Shown here in pieces: positions 23,003 to 31,360 of a stretch of 31,613 nt of DNA (positions within the stretch are counted from its first letter, which is position 1; the number at the start of each line of letters is the position of its first letter). The DNA comes from an uncultured Collinsella sp. (GTDB lineage Bacteria > Actinomycetota > Coriobacteriia > Coriobacteriales > Coriobacteriaceae). The notes under the pieces were generated by a model that was not told the DNA's origin, did not search any database, and was given only the letters and a program-made list of their open reading frames with translations. Made by a program: the position numbers and the translations under genes. The stretch is taken from NCBI GenBank assembly GCA_958415525.1, contig CATYZE010000028.1, forward strand, positions 1-31,613, read 5' to 3'.

Positions 23003-23566
23003 ATGCCTACCATTTCTACCGCCGACTTCAAGAACGGCCTCGGTCTCCGTATTAAGGACAAGGTCTACACCATCGTCGAGTTCCAGCATGTCAAGCCGGG
23101 CAAGGGCGGCGCGTTTGTGCGCTACAAGACCCGCGACATCAAGAGCGGCCGCGTCGTCGAGAACACCTGCAACGCCGGCACCAAGTTCGAGAGCGTCATG
23201 CTCACCACCCGTGAGTTCCAGTACCTCTACAACGATGGCACCGACTACATCTTCATGGACAACGAGTCCTATGAGCAGGTTCCCGTTCCCGAGGACATGG
23301 TGGGCGAGAACTCCAAGTGGCTGCGCGAGAACGACATCTGCCAGCTGCTCTTCGCCGACGATGAGCTCATGGGCGTGACTCCGCCGATGTTCATCGAGAC
23401 CACCATCGTCCAGACCGACCCGGGCTTTAAGGGCGACACCGTCCAGGGTTCCACCAAGCCGGCCACGATCGACACCGGCGCTGTCATCCAGGTCCCCATG
23501 TACCTCAACGAGGGCGAGGTCATCAAGGTTGACACCCGCGACGGCAAGTTCGTCTCCCGCGTCTAG
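23003..23566 (+). CDS. efp: Translation elongation factor P
   Basis: A 187-residue three-domain protein that binds stalled ribosomes between the P and E sites and rescues polyproline synthesis. Domain I holds the loop KPGKGGAFVR with K34 at the tip, the position lysylated in enterobacteria. No modification enzyme gene is nearby, and the residues around K34 do not show which modification, if any, is used. The N-terminal ISTADFKNGLGL and the C-terminal VDTRDGKFVSRV are typical. The start at ATG 23003 has AGAAAGG before it; an earlier in-frame ATG-like start would lie in the leader. Confidence 0.97.
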   Translation: MPTISTADFKNGLGLRIKDKVYTIVEFQHVKPGKGGAFVRYKTRDIKSGRVVENTCNAGTKFESVMLTTREFQYLYNDGTDYIFMDNESYEQVPVPEDMVGENSKWLRENDICQLLFADDELMGVTPPMFIETTIVQTDPGFKGDTVQGSTKPATIDTGAVIQVPMYLNEGEVIKVDTRDGKFVSRV

Positions 23567-23590
23567 CAACCAACTCTTCTAGGAGGACTC

Positions 23591-23953
23591 ATGCCCCAGG
23601 AAATCAAGATTGACGGCATCGGCATTTCGCCCGATGTTCTGACCGCCATCGTCTCGTGCGCCGTGTCGGATGTCGAGGGCATCGCCTCCGTTGGCGTCAA
23701 GGACCTTGCCACCAACCTTGTCTCTATGATGCTCTCGTCCAAGGCCCCGGCTTCCGAGCCGGCGGTCGAGGCCGAGGTCGTCGGTGACAAGCTCGCACTC
23801 ACCGTGCGTGTCGTGGTGTTCTTTGGCTATCCGTTCAAGAAACTCGCCGAGGCCGTTCGCGCCGCCGTGGTCGCCGCCATCGATGCCCAGGTGGGCGTCG
23901 AGGTCGAGCGCGTTGACGTTTGCATCGACGGCCTCGTTTTCCCCAAGGAGTAA
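23591..23953 (+). CDS. Asp23/Gls24 family envelope stress protein
   Basis: A 120-residue Asp23/Gls24 (YqhY/AmaP-associated) domain protein. Its core is ISPDVLTAIVSCAVSDVEGI, where the family has I-x-x-x-V-hydrophobic-x-A-x-x-V-x-G, and it ends in an amphipathic helix and short strands. YqhY in Bacillus lies in the same position before nusB and influences acetyl-CoA carboxylase and membrane lipid synthesis; a similar role is inferred only from context. AGGAGG lies before the ATG, the gap to efp is 24 bases, and nusB follows after three bases. Confidence 0.88.
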   Translation: MPQEIKIDGIGISPDVLTAIVSCAVSDVEGIASVGVKDLATNLVSMMLSSKAPASEPAVEAEVVGDKLALTVRVVVFFGYPFKKLAEAVRAAVVAAIDAQVGVEVERVDVCIDGLVFPKE

Positions 23954-23956
23954 CCT

Positions 23957-24541
23957 TTGAGCCTTAAGGTTTATCGCGGGCGTACGCTTGCCCGCAGTCA
24001 GGCGCTGCAGCTGCTGTTCCAGGCCGAGGCCACGGACAGCCCGCTCGAGCGCGTCCTCGAGGGCGATTTCCTGATCTCGAAGGGTCCCCTCGACCCCTAT
24101 GCGCTGGAGCTTTGTCGCGGTGCCTACGAGCATATCGATCGCATCGACTGTGCCCTTCGCGCCGTCGCCAAGAACTGGGATCTTATGCGCATGCCCGGTG
24201 CCGACCGTAACCTGCTGCGTATCGCCGTCTACGAGATGCGCTTCCTCACCGACGAAGAGGTCTCGGACGCTATCGTGATCAACGAGGCCGTCGAGATTGC
24301 CAAGGCTTATGGTACTGACCAGTCCGCATCGTTTGTCAACGGCGTGCTGGGTAAGATCGCTCGCAGCGAGGAGCTGCCGGGCGAGGACCTGTACCAAGAG
24401 CTGCTGGCCGAGGATCGTGCTCGCGAGGAGGCACAGGCTGCCGAGGCGGCCGCAAAGGTCGCTGCTGCTCAGGCTGCCGCCGGTGTACTTGCCGAGGATG
24501 CGGACGCTGCTGAGGCCGTCGTCGACTCCGTCGAGGAGTAG
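23957..24541 (+). CDS. nusB: Transcription antitermination factor NusB
   Basis: An all-helical RNA-binding protein that joins NusE (S10) at boxA to support rRNA antitermination. The NusB fold covers about 8-150 of 194 residues; ARSQALQLLFQAE and VINEAVEIAKAYG, followed by FVNGVLGKIA, are the family signatures. A C-terminal tail of about 45 residues rich in Ala and Glu is extra and probably a charged, disordered or single-helix extension. It starts at TTG 23957, with AAGGAG six bases upstream, inside the end of the Asp23 gene. Confidence 0.94.
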   Translation: MSLKVYRGRTLARSQALQLLFQAEATDSPLERVLEGDFLISKGPLDPYALELCRGAYEHIDRIDCALRAVAKNWDLMRMPGADRNLLRIAVYEMRFLTDEEVSDAIVINEAVEIAKAYGTDQSASFVNGVLGKIARSEELPGEDLYQELLAEDRAREEAQAAEAAAKVAAAQAAAGVLAEDADAAEAVVDSVEE

Positions 24542-24543
24542 TC

Positions 24544-24783
24544 ATGCCAGAGGGTTCTGTCCGCAACTTTGACGAGATCTCGGACCGTCTGGACCAGATT
24601 ATCGCTACCGTTCGCTCCAAGGATACCTCCTTGGAGCGTTCGCTCGATCTGTTTGACGAAGCGATTGAGCTGGGCTCCCGTGCGGTCGATATGGTCGACA
24701 AGTTTGAGTTGACGCCGCGTGAGGCCGATAAGCTCGAGCAGGAATACGATGAGGATGCGGCAAACGAATCCCAGGATAGCTAG
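24544..24783 (+). CDS. xseB: Exodeoxyribonuclease VII small subunit
   Basis: A 79-residue helical protein matching XseB: FDEISDRLDQIIATVRSKDTSLERSLDLFDE is condensed here by its conserved LE-x-S-L-D-L-F-x-E-A segment at about 34-46. The acidic C-terminus is usual. It assembles in several copies on XseA to form a single-strand exonuclease. GAGGAG precedes the ATG, two bases after nusB. In many genomes xseA lies directly upstream; here it does not, so the large subunit must be encoded outside the window. Confidence 0.9.
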   Translation: MPEGSVRNFDEISDRLDQIIATVRSKDTSLERSLDLFDEAIELGSRAVDMVDKFELTPREADKLEQEYDEDAANESQDS

Positions 24784-24809
24784 GCCGCATCTCCGGATAC
24801 GAATGGTTG

Positions 24810-25622
24810 ATGGCATTCATGAAACGCGTGCGTCTTGATGACGAACTGATTTCACAGGGCATCTGCGCCGATCGCGCGGATGCCCTTCGCACTCTTATGG
24901 CCGGCTTGGTCTCGAGCGGTGGTGAGCGTTTGACCTCGCCGGGCCTTAAGGTGACGCCCGGTCTGCCCCTGCACGTGAAGGGCCGTATTCCCTACGTGGG
25001 GCGCGGCGGGCTCAAGCTTGAGGGCGCACTCGATGCGTTTGGGATTGATCCGACGGACCTTGCTTGCCTCGATGTGGGCTGTTCTACGGGCGGTTTTACC
25101 GATTGCCTGCTCAAGCGTGGCGCCGCTACGGTCGTTTCGGTCGATGTGGGTCGCGCCCAGTTCGATTGGTCGCTGCGCCAAGACGAGCGCGTGACGCTCC
25201 ATGAGCGCACCAATGTGACGCAGCTGCCTGAGCTTGGCTATGCCGGCGCCATCGACTTGGCTGTGTGCGATGTCTCGTTTACCAGCATCGCGAATATCAT
25301 CGACGCCGTGCTGGCGTGCCTGAAGCCTTCGGGTTCGTTCTGCACGCTCGTAAAGCCCCAGTTTGAGGCGCCGGCTGCGCTGGTGGGCGAGGGCGGTATC
25401 GTGTCCGACCCCGCCGTCCGCCGCGATACGCTCGTGGCGGCGATTGAGCTTTTTGCCGCCAAGGGCCTGTTCCCGCTTGACGTGTGCGTGTCGCCTATCC
25501 ATGGCGCTAAGGGCAACGTGGAGTTTTTCCTGTACGGCACGAGGTTTGCTGCGGGCGAGCGCTCCGATGACGAGCTGCAATTCCAGGTATCGGTTTTGAG
25601 CGAGAAAGCTGCAACGCTATGA
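24810..25622 (+). CDS. tlyA: TlyA family rRNA 2'-O-methyltransferase
   Basis: A 270-residue protein with an N-terminal S4 RNA-binding domain (about 5-62) and an FtsJ-like SAM methyltransferase domain. The SAM motif is LDVGCSTGGFTD (87-98). The K-D-K-E type catalytic set is suggested by GGLKLEG (K69), AVCDVSF, TLVKPQFE and the late Glu of NVEFF. In mycobacteria TlyA methylates 16S and 23S rRNA cytidines and affects capreomycin response. The short form common in Gram-positives is called YqxC. Starts at 24807 (TTG), 24810 and 24819 are possible with only weak binding sites; 24810 is a compromise. It overlaps nadK by four bases. Confidence 0.9.
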   Translation: MAFMKRVRLDDELISQGICADRADALRTLMAGLVSSGGERLTSPGLKVTPGLPLHVKGRIPYVGRGGLKLEGALDAFGIDPTDLACLDVGCSTGGFTDCLLKRGAATVVSVDVGRAQFDWSLRQDERVTLHERTNVTQLPELGYAGAIDLAVCDVSFTSIANIIDAVLACLKPSGSFCTLVKPQFEAPAALVGEGGIVSDPAVRRDTLVAAIELFAAKGLFPLDVCVSPIHGAKGNVEFFLYGTRFAAGERSDDELQFQVSVLSEKAATL

Positions 25623-26479
25623 AGGTCTTTCTGGTTCCCAATTATTACAAGCAAGAGGCGGTCGAGAGCGGCCTGATGCTCGAGCTTTGGCTGACGCGCC
25701 AGGGCTACGAGGTCGCATGGGCGGCCGACCAGCGCTCCAAGATTCAGAGCACGCCTGATATTGACGGCTCAGATCTGGTCATTACGCTCGGCGGCGACGG
25801 TACGTTGCTGCGCGCTGCCCGCATCCTCAACCATCGCGAGATTCCTATCCTTGGTCTTTCCTATGGTCACCTGGGCTTTTTAACTGCTGCGAGCCCCGAG
25901 GAGCGCGACATTCTGCAGGTCGTGAGCGATGCTCTGTCCGGCGAGCTCCACGTGAGCCGCCGCGCCACCATCGCCGCGGATATCGTGTCCGTGCGCGAAG
26001 ACGGCACGAAGGATGTCGTGCGCACGTTTGCCCTCAACGATATGGCACTTACGCGCGGCCCCCTGTCCGATATGGTTGAGTTTGACATCACGGTGTCCGG
26101 CCATCATATCGATCGCCTTCGCGGCGACGGTGTCGTCGTTTCGACGGCGACCGGCTCCACCGGCTACGCGCTTTCCGCCGGCGGTCCCATTGTCAGCCCC
26201 GATTACACGGGTATGGTCTGTGTGCCCATCGCCCCGCATACCATTCAGGCTCGCGCTTTTTTGACCTCGCCGAGTGATGTCGTCGAGATCTTTATGTCCG
26301 ATGATCGCCCGAGTGTGCCGGCCATTGCCATCGACGGACAGTTTATTACCTGCGACGGCACGGTTGAGAGCGTGGCTGTGCGCCGTGGTCCCGGCGATGT
26401 ACTGCTGCTGGATTACGGTCCCGAAAGCTTCTATAACTCGGTGAGCCGCGTGTTCTATGGAGTGCGTCATGATCGATGA
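25619..26479 (+). CDS. nadK: NAD kinase
   Basis: A 286-residue enzyme that phosphorylates NAD+ to NADP+, using ATP or polyphosphate. LGGDGTLLRAA (57-67) is the invariant GGDGT motif, followed by GHLGFLT. The NE-type substrate loop is represented by ALNDMALTRG, with Asp where many have Glu. TGSTGYALSAGGPIV is the glycine-rich signature. It is coupled to tlyA by an ATGA overlap and overlaps recN by 11 bases, as in other Gram-positive tlyA-nadK-recN rows. Confidence 0.95.
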   Translation: MKVFLVPNYYKQEAVESGLMLELWLTRQGYEVAWAADQRSKIQSTPDIDGSDLVITLGGDGTLLRAARILNHREIPILGLSYGHLGFLTAASPEERDILQVVSDALSGELHVSRRATIAADIVSVREDGTKDVVRTFALNDMALTRGPLSDMVEFDITVSGHHIDRLRGDGVVVSTATGSTGYALSAGGPIVSPDYTGMVCVPIAPHTIQARAFLTSPSDVVEIFMSDDRPSVPAIAIDGQFITCDGTVESVAVRRGPGDVLLLDYGPESFYNSVSRVFYGVRHDR

Positions 26480-28097
26480 GCTGCAGGTTTCTAACATTGC
26501 ACTCATTCGTGAGGCGACGCTGGTGCCGAGTGCCGGCCTGACTGTCCTGACCGGCGAGACCGGTGCCGGCAAGACCGCGCTGCTCTCGGCGCTCAAGCTC
26601 ATATTGGGCGAGCGCGCAGATTCGTCGACCGTGCGCGAGGGAGAGGCGCTGGCGAGCGTCGAGGCGCGCCTATTCGATGGCCCGCACGACACGGAGGGGT
26701 TCACCGTACAGCGCAGCCTTTCTGCCGAGGGCCGCAGTCGCGTAAAAATTGACGGCCGCATCGCCAGCGTGCGTGAGCTTTCGGAGCGCGTCGGCGTGAT
26801 GATGGATCTTTGTGGTCAGCACGAGCACCAGCGCTTGCTCGATCCGGCGCATCATGTTGCCATGGTCGATGCCTGGGCTGGGCGCGCAGCGCTTGAGGCG
26901 CTCGAGAAGTATCGCGCCTGTTTTAAGGCTTCGCGTGACGCCGCCAAGGAGCTTCGCCGTGTGGAGGAAGCCTCGCGTGCGCAGGGGAGCCGTGTCGAGG
27001 AGGCGCGCTTTGCCCTCGAGCGCATCGGCGAGGTCGATCCCAAGCCGGGCGAGTATGAGGAACTCGAGGAACTGCTGCCGCGCTCGGAGCACGCCGAGGT
27101 CTTGGTGGCGACGGCCAATGAGGCACATGCATCGCTTGCCGCCGAAGGGGGAGCGCTCGATGCCGTGAACAGCGCCGTAGCCGAGCTTTCGCGTATGGCG
27201 ACCGTTGACCGCAAGCTGGGTGACATTGCAGACGCACTTTCGGACGCCTGCATTTCACTCGAGGATTGCGCTAATGAGCTGCGTGCTTATCGCGATGGCG
27301 TTGCGTTTGACCCCCGCGAGCTCGCTCGCATGCGTGAGCGGTATTCCGACCTCAAGGGCCTGTTGCGTCAGTGGGGTCCCACCATGGACGATGTTTTTGC
27401 CATACGCGATCGCTCGCGGGAGTTGTTATCGCTGGTGGACGATGGTGACGAGCAGATTAGGAAGGCGCGCGAGGCACTTGGTGCTGCTGAACGCGAGCTC
27501 TTTGCTGCCGCCAAGGCACTCAAGCGTGCGCGCAATACCGCTGCTCCGCGTTTTTGTCACGAGGTTGGTCGCCAAATGGCGCGCCTGGAGATGGGCGGCG
27601 CTGAGCTGGTCTGGGAGTCCCGCGATCTTCCTCGCGCTGAGTGGACACCTTCGGGTCCTTCGAGCTACGAGCTTTTGTATCGCAGCGGTGCCGGCTTGAC
27701 GCCGCGTCCCCTGCGCCGAATTGCGTCGGGCGGCGAGCTCAGCCGCGTCATGCTGGCGAGCAAGGTGGTCTTGGGTAATGCTGACGGCGTCGACACACTG
27801 GTATTTGACGAGGTCGATGCCGGTGTCGGCGGCTCCACGGCTCGTGCTCTTGCTGGTGTGCTGGCCGATCTTGCCGCTACGCATCAAGTGATTGTCGTGA
27901 CCCACTTGGCGCAAGTCGCCGTCATGGCCGACAAGCATTATGTTGTCAGCAAGGAGCCGGGCGATGTTCCCCAGACGCATTTGGACGAGGTAACCGGCGA
28001 AGCGCGTACCGCCGAGATCGCCCGCATGCTCAGCGGCGATCAGTCCGAGGCAAGCTTGGCCCATGCAAAGCAGATGCTCGAAGAAGTTCGAGGCTAG
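26469..28097 (+). CDS. recN: DNA repair protein RecN
   Basis: A 542-residue SMC-like ATPase that acts early in double-strand break repair. Walker A is GETGAGKT (29-36). A QHEHQRLLDP segment and a central coiled-coil region rich in Glu, Arg and Ala follow (about 150-340). The ABC signature is SGGELSRVMLA, and Walker B is LVFDEVDAGVGG with D447 and E448. VVTHLAQVAV is the switch region. GGAG lies seven bases before the ATG at 26469, inside the nadK end. It is the last gene of the efp-recN row; a REP-like hairpin follows. Confidence 0.95.
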   Translation: MIDELQVSNIALIREATLVPSAGLTVLTGETGAGKTALLSALKLILGERADSSTVREGEALASVEARLFDGPHDTEGFTVQRSLSAEGRSRVKIDGRIASVRELSERVGVMMDLCGQHEHQRLLDPAHHVAMVDAWAGRAALEALEKYRACFKASRDAAKELRRVEEASRAQGSRVEEARFALERIGEVDPKPGEYEELEELLPRSEHAEVLVATANEAHASLAAEGGALDAVNSAVAELSRMATVDRKLGDIADALSDACISLEDCANELRAYRDGVAFDPRELARMRERYSDLKGLLRQWGPTMDDVFAIRDRSRELLSLVDDGDEQIRKAREALGAAERELFAAAKALKRARNTAAPRFCHEVGRQMARLEMGGAELVWESRDLPRAEWTPSGPSSYELLYRSGAGLTPRPLRRIASGGELSRVMLASKVVLGNADGVDTLVFDEVDAGVGGSTARALAGVLADLAATHQVIVVTHLAQVAVMADKHYVVSKEPGDVPQTHLDEVTGEARTAEIARMLSGDQSEASLAHAKQMLEEVRG

Positions 28098-28114
28098 GTC
28101 GTATCAGCGGTGTT

Positions 28115-28148
28115 GGTGGGACAAAATAGACTGAAATTTTTGTCCCAC
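28115..28148. repeat. Perfect 11-bp hairpin between convergent recN and the RpiR gene
   Basis: GTGGGACAAAA at 28115-28125 is exactly complementary to 28138-28148. On the plus strand the 3' arm contains TTTTTG, but no clean T-run follows the stem in either direction. It could still stop both convergent transcripts. It carries the GGGAC core also seen at 4849-4895 and 425-464, so a dispersed palindromic repeat reused as terminator is likely. Confidence 0.6.
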
Positions 28149-28156
28149 TACGCGTT

Positions 28157-29014
28157 TTACTCAACGACCTTGTCCGGCTGGATGAGCTCCTCGTAGTAGC
28201 TGATATGTTCGCGAGCGTCTTCAATCTCGGGCAGTAGGAAGTTGTAGATAACTTCGATGATCATCGTGGCGCTGATTTTGGAGAACGCAAAGTCACCCGT
28301 CGTCAGCAGCGCCTCGTGGTTGACGGTATTAAAAGTGTAGTCTGCCAGGCGCGCGAGTGGAGACTTGCTGTCGCTGCTGATGACGACTACGGTGGCACCG
28401 CAGTCGCGAGCCGCTTTTGCCATGCGATTCAGTCGGCGCGATTTGCCGGAGTTTGAGATGAGCACGATGACGTCACCCGGGCGCAACGTGAGTGCAAAGC
28501 CGATTGATGTCTCGCTAATGGTGCTCGCCATGCAGCGCAGGCCCAGCTGCGAAAACTTAAACGTCGCATCGAGCGCGACTGCGTTCGTATTGCCCACAGC
28601 CGCAAACTCAATAACCCCTGCATGCTTAAGGGCATGCACAACAGCCGCCAACGTATCGTGGTCGATCCCGTCGATGGTCGCATTCAGCTCGCTCACCTTG
28701 GCAGCCAGGATGTTCTTAAGGCTCTGCTCCATATTGTCGAGCGAGACTTCGTCAGTCAGGCCCTCGTTGCGTTGGCTTTCTAAATCCCTCGCCAACGAAA
28801 ACTGAAAGCTGCGGAAGCTGCCAAAGCCAAGCTTGCGGCAGAAGCGCGAAACGGTCGCCTCGGACGTGGCGGCGGCGCGCGAAAGCTGCGCGGCCGTCAG
28901 GCGTGGCGCCTCGGACTGGTGCTCCAGAATATAGTCGACAATGCGCTGCTCGGATTCGCTGTATCCCTTGTGGGTGCTAATAAGGGAGAGCGCGCTCTTG
29001 CTGCTATCGGACAT
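28157..29014 (-). CDS. MurR/RpiR family transcriptional regulator
   Basis: A 285-residue sugar-responsive DNA-binding regulator. The N-terminal HTH_6 domain (about 1-78) contains LTAAQLSRAAATSEATVSRF. The SIS sugar-phosphate-binding domain covers about 118-250, with FAAVGNTNAVA and VIVLISNSGKSRR as the phosphosugar-binding loops. It is transcribed divergently from the PTS permease gene and probably senses a phosphosugar derived from its substrate. The start at 29014 is chosen because AGGAG lies six bases upstream; in-frame codons further up fall in the promoter region, where a minus-strand TATACT (29067-29062) may be its -10. Confidence 0.92.
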   Translation of the reverse strand: MSDSSKSALSLISTHKGYSESEQRIVDYILEHQSEAPRLTAAQLSRAAATSEATVSRFCRKLGFGSFRSFQFSLARDLESQRNEGLTDEVSLDNMEQSLKNILAAKVSELNATIDGIDHDTLAAVVHALKHAGVIEFAAVGNTNAVALDATFKFSQLGLRCMASTISETSIGFALTLRPGDVIVLISNSGKSRRLNRMAKAARDCGATVVVISSDSKSPLARLADYTFNTVNHEALLTTGDFAFSKISATMIIEVIYNFLLPEIEDAREHISYYEELIQPDKVVE

Positions 29015-29094
29015 GGACGGCTCCTGGTTGGCATGAAAATCGGACTTGTTTTTCATTCCATAGTATACGGGCATTTTCAATTACAAGATACACC

Positions 29095-29122
29095 TTGCCG
29101 TTTCAAGCGATGATGATAAACT
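29095..29122 (+). promoter_or_regulatory. Probable promoter of the PTS gene
   Basis: TTGCCG (29095-29100), a 16-base spacer and TAAACT (29117-29122). The leader to the ATG would be about 155 bases and includes the palindrome at 29144-29158 and two GC-rich hairpins. Confidence 0.5.
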
Positions 29123-29143
29123 TTCACCTACCGTTTACGGTTA

Positions 29144-29158
29144 TGAAAGAACCTTTCA
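29144..29158. promoter_or_regulatory. Candidate operator for the RpiR-type regulator
   Basis: TGAAAG-aac-CTTTCA is a perfect 15-base inverted repeat just downstream of the predicted PTS start site. CTTTCACC occurs here (29153-29160) and 32 bases upstream (29121-29128), three helical turns away, overlapping the -10. CTTTCA occurs again at 29207-29212. The position, symmetry and spacing suit a repressor or activator of the RpiR class, which often binds TGAAA-n-TTTCA-like palindromes. Confidence 0.45.
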
Positions 29159-29223
29159 CCGGAGAATTGCGCCTTGTCTCTTCTCACGCAAGCGGTGGGT
29201 TGGTATCTTTCAGTTGTGGAAAA

Positions 29224-29263
29224 GCGCGCCACGAGGCGCGTGTAGGGGAGCGCCCGCGGGCGC
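29224..29263 (+). other. Two GC-rich hairpins in the PTS leader
   Basis: GCGCGCC at 29224-29230 pairs with GGCGCGt at 29235-29241, and GCGCCCGCGGGCGC at 29250-29263 is a 14-base perfect palindrome. They end 11 bases before the AAGGAGG of the PTS gene. They have no T-run, so they may stabilise the transcript rather than terminate it. Confidence 0.45.
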
Positions 29264-29285
29264 AGAACTCAAGAAGGAGGGACAC

Positions 29286-31289
29286 ATGGCTAAGTTTGAC
29301 ATCATCGCCGCCACCGGTTGCCCGACCGGTATCGCGCACACCTTCATGGCGAAGGAGGCGCTGGAGAAGGCAGCTGCCGAGCGTGGTCTGACCATTAAGG
29401 TTGAGACCCATGGCCAGGTCGGTGTCGAGAACGAGCTCACGAAGGGTGAGATCGCCGGTGCCAAGGCCGTCGTCGTCGCAGCCGACAAGGATGTCCAGGC
29501 GGAGCGTTTCGCCGGTAAGCCCATGGTTTCCGTTGGTGTTTCCAAGGCCCTGTCCGTCGAGGCCGCCGGTAAGCTGATCGATCGCGCGCTCGCCGCCAAG
29601 GGCGACAGCACGGTTGCAGCCGCTGCCGATGTCGAGGACGAGGTCGAGGAGAAGGAGTCCATCGGTCACGTCATCTACAAGCACCTCATGAACGGCGTTA
29701 GCCACATGCTGGTCTTCGTCGTCGCCGGTGGTGTTCTGACCGCCGTTTCGTTCCTGTGGGGCATCACGTCCTTCGATTCGACGGCTTCTGACTACAACAC
29801 CTTCGCCGCAATGCTCAAGATCGTCGGCGGCATTGCCATGAACCTCATGGTTCCCGTGCTTTCCGCTTACATCGCCGAGTCCATCGGTAAGCGCCCGGCG
29901 CTCGTCCCCGGTTTTGTTGCCGGCATGATCGCCATCCAGGGCCTGCCCGTTAACGCCGAGACCGGCATGATCGATGCCGGCGGCGCTGGCGTGGGCTTCG
30001 GCTTCCTGGGCGGCATCGTCGGCGGCTTCCTCGCTGGCTATGTCATCCTGCTGCTCGAGAAGGTTTTCTCCGGCCTGCCCAAGAACCTGGACGGCCTCAA
30101 GGCTATCTTCCTGTATCCGCTGTTCTCGACTGCCATCGTCGGCCTCGTGATGCTCGGCATCTCCGGCCCCATGGCTGCTATCAACACCGCCATGATGGAC
30201 TTCCTCAAGGGCCTGTCTGCCTCTGGCGCTATCGTTCTGGGTCTTGCCATCGGCTGCATGTGCGCCTTTGACATGGGTGGCCCGGTCAACAAGGCTGCCT
30301 ACGTCACCGGTACCGCTATGCTCACCGAGGCCCTTGCCGCCGGCGTCGGCACCGAGACCTACAACTTTGGCACTAACTTTATGGCTGCCGTCTCCGCCGC
30401 CTGCATCGTTCCGCCGCTGATCACCACCTTCGCCGTCGTCGTCGGTAAGAAGTACTTCAGCCAGGAGGATCATGACGCCGGTATCGTCAACCTCATCCTT
30501 GGTTGCACCCACATCACCGAGGGCGCCATTCCGTTCATGACCAAGAACATCTGGCCCGTCATGCCCATCATGATGCTCGGCTCCTCCATTGCTTCGATCC
30601 TGACCATTATGTTCAACGTTCACGATCCGGCGCCCCATGGTGGCTTCCTGGTCCTGCCCGTTGTCGAGAACGGTCCGCTGTGGGTTCTCGCGATCCTCAT
30701 CGGCGCCGTGGTCGGTGGCATCCTGTTCGTGGCCTTTAAGAAGTATGACTTCGAGAAGAATCAGAAGGCCGCTCCTGTAGCCAAGCCGGTTGAGGCTTCC
30801 AAGGCCGCTGCCGTCGAGGCCCCCAAGGCCGAGGCTGCCGACTTCGTGAAGGTCGAGAATGTCTTTGTCGCCGAGGACTTCGCTTCTCGTGACGAGGCTC
30901 TGAGCTTCGTTTCCAACCAGGCTGTCAAGGCCGGTATCGCCAGCGACGCCGACGCCGTGATGAACGCCTTCCTGGCCCGCGAGGCCGAGGGCACCACGGG
31001 CATGATGGAGGGCTTCGCCATCCCGCATGCCAAGTCAGACGCCATTACCGAGGCTGCCGTCATCGTCGTCAAGGACGAGTCCGGCGTGACCGGTTGGGAC
31101 ACCATGGACGGCGCTCCCGTCAACGTGGCCATCGCCCTGCTCATCCCGGGCGCTCAGGCTGGTACCACGCACCTCAAGATTCTGTCCAAGGTCGCCGAGG
31201 CGCTCATGGACGAGGACTTCCGTGCCACCGTCAAGGGTTCCACCGACGCCGCCGAGATCGCCAAGACGATCAACGCCCGCCTGGTCTAA
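29286..31289 (+). CDS. Fructose-family PTS permease, fused IIB-IIC-IIA
   Basis: A 667-residue sugar-importing phosphotransferase protein. IIB is at about 1-105, with the phospho-cysteine C12 in ATGCPTGIAHTF. IIC is at about 127-490 with eight or more spans. An Ala/Pro/Lys linker of about 40 residues leads to IIA at about 520-667, with the phospho-histidine H581 in FAIPHAKSDA. The order B-C-A differs from the A-B-C order of many FruA proteins. Fructose is the default guess; mannosylglycerate or another hexose is possible since no fruK or sugar-processing gene is adjacent. The start at 29286 has AAGGAGG. It is transcribed alone, divergent from the RpiR-type regulator, and ends at a strong terminator. 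Confidence 0.93.
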   Translation: MAKFDIIAATGCPTGIAHTFMAKEALEKAAAERGLTIKVETHGQVGVENELTKGEIAGAKAVVVAADKDVQAERFAGKPMVSVGVSKALSVEAAGKLIDRALAAKGDSTVAAAADVEDEVEEKESIGHVIYKHLMNGVSHMLVFVVAGGVLTAVSFLWGITSFDSTASDYNTFAAMLKIVGGIAMNLMVPVLSAYIAESIGKRPALVPGFVAGMIAIQGLPVNAETGMIDAGGAGVGFGFLGGIVGGFLAGYVILLLEKVFSGLPKNLDGLKAIFLYPLFSTAIVGLVMLGISGPMAAINTAMMDFLKGLSASGAIVLGLAIGCMCAFDMGGPVNKAAYVTGTAMLTEALAAGVGTETYNFGTNFMAAVSAACIVPPLITTFAVVVGKKYFSQEDHDAGIVNLILGCTHITEGAIPFMTKNIWPVMPIMMLGSSIASILTIMFNVHDPAPHGGFLVLPVVENGPLWVLAILIGAVVGGILFVAFKKYDFEKNQKAAPVAKPVEASKAAAVEAPKAEAADFVKVENVFVAEDFASRDEALSFVSNQAVKAGIASDADAVMNAFLAREAEGTTGMMEGFAIPHAKSDAITEAAVIVVKDESGVTGWDTMDGAPVNVAIALLIPGAQAGTTHLKILSKVAEALMDEDFRATVKGSTDAAEIAKTINARLV

Positions 31290-31321
31290 CCCCACAGCTA
31301 GCGATTAACACCGCCCCCTGT

Positions 31322-31360
31322 AAAAAAGGCGAGGACTCCCTACGGGTCCTCGCCTTTTTT
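31322..31360 (+). terminator. Terminator of the PTS gene
   Basis: GGCGAGGAC at 31328-31336 pairs with GTCCTCGCC at 31346-31354. An A6 tract precedes the stem and a T6 tract follows it, so it can work in both directions. Confidence 0.9.

Noticed and set aside
29184..31028. Long minus-strand frame across the PTS gene
   Set aside because: Low-complexity His/Asp/Gly-rich translation and complete overlap with a clear PTS permease.
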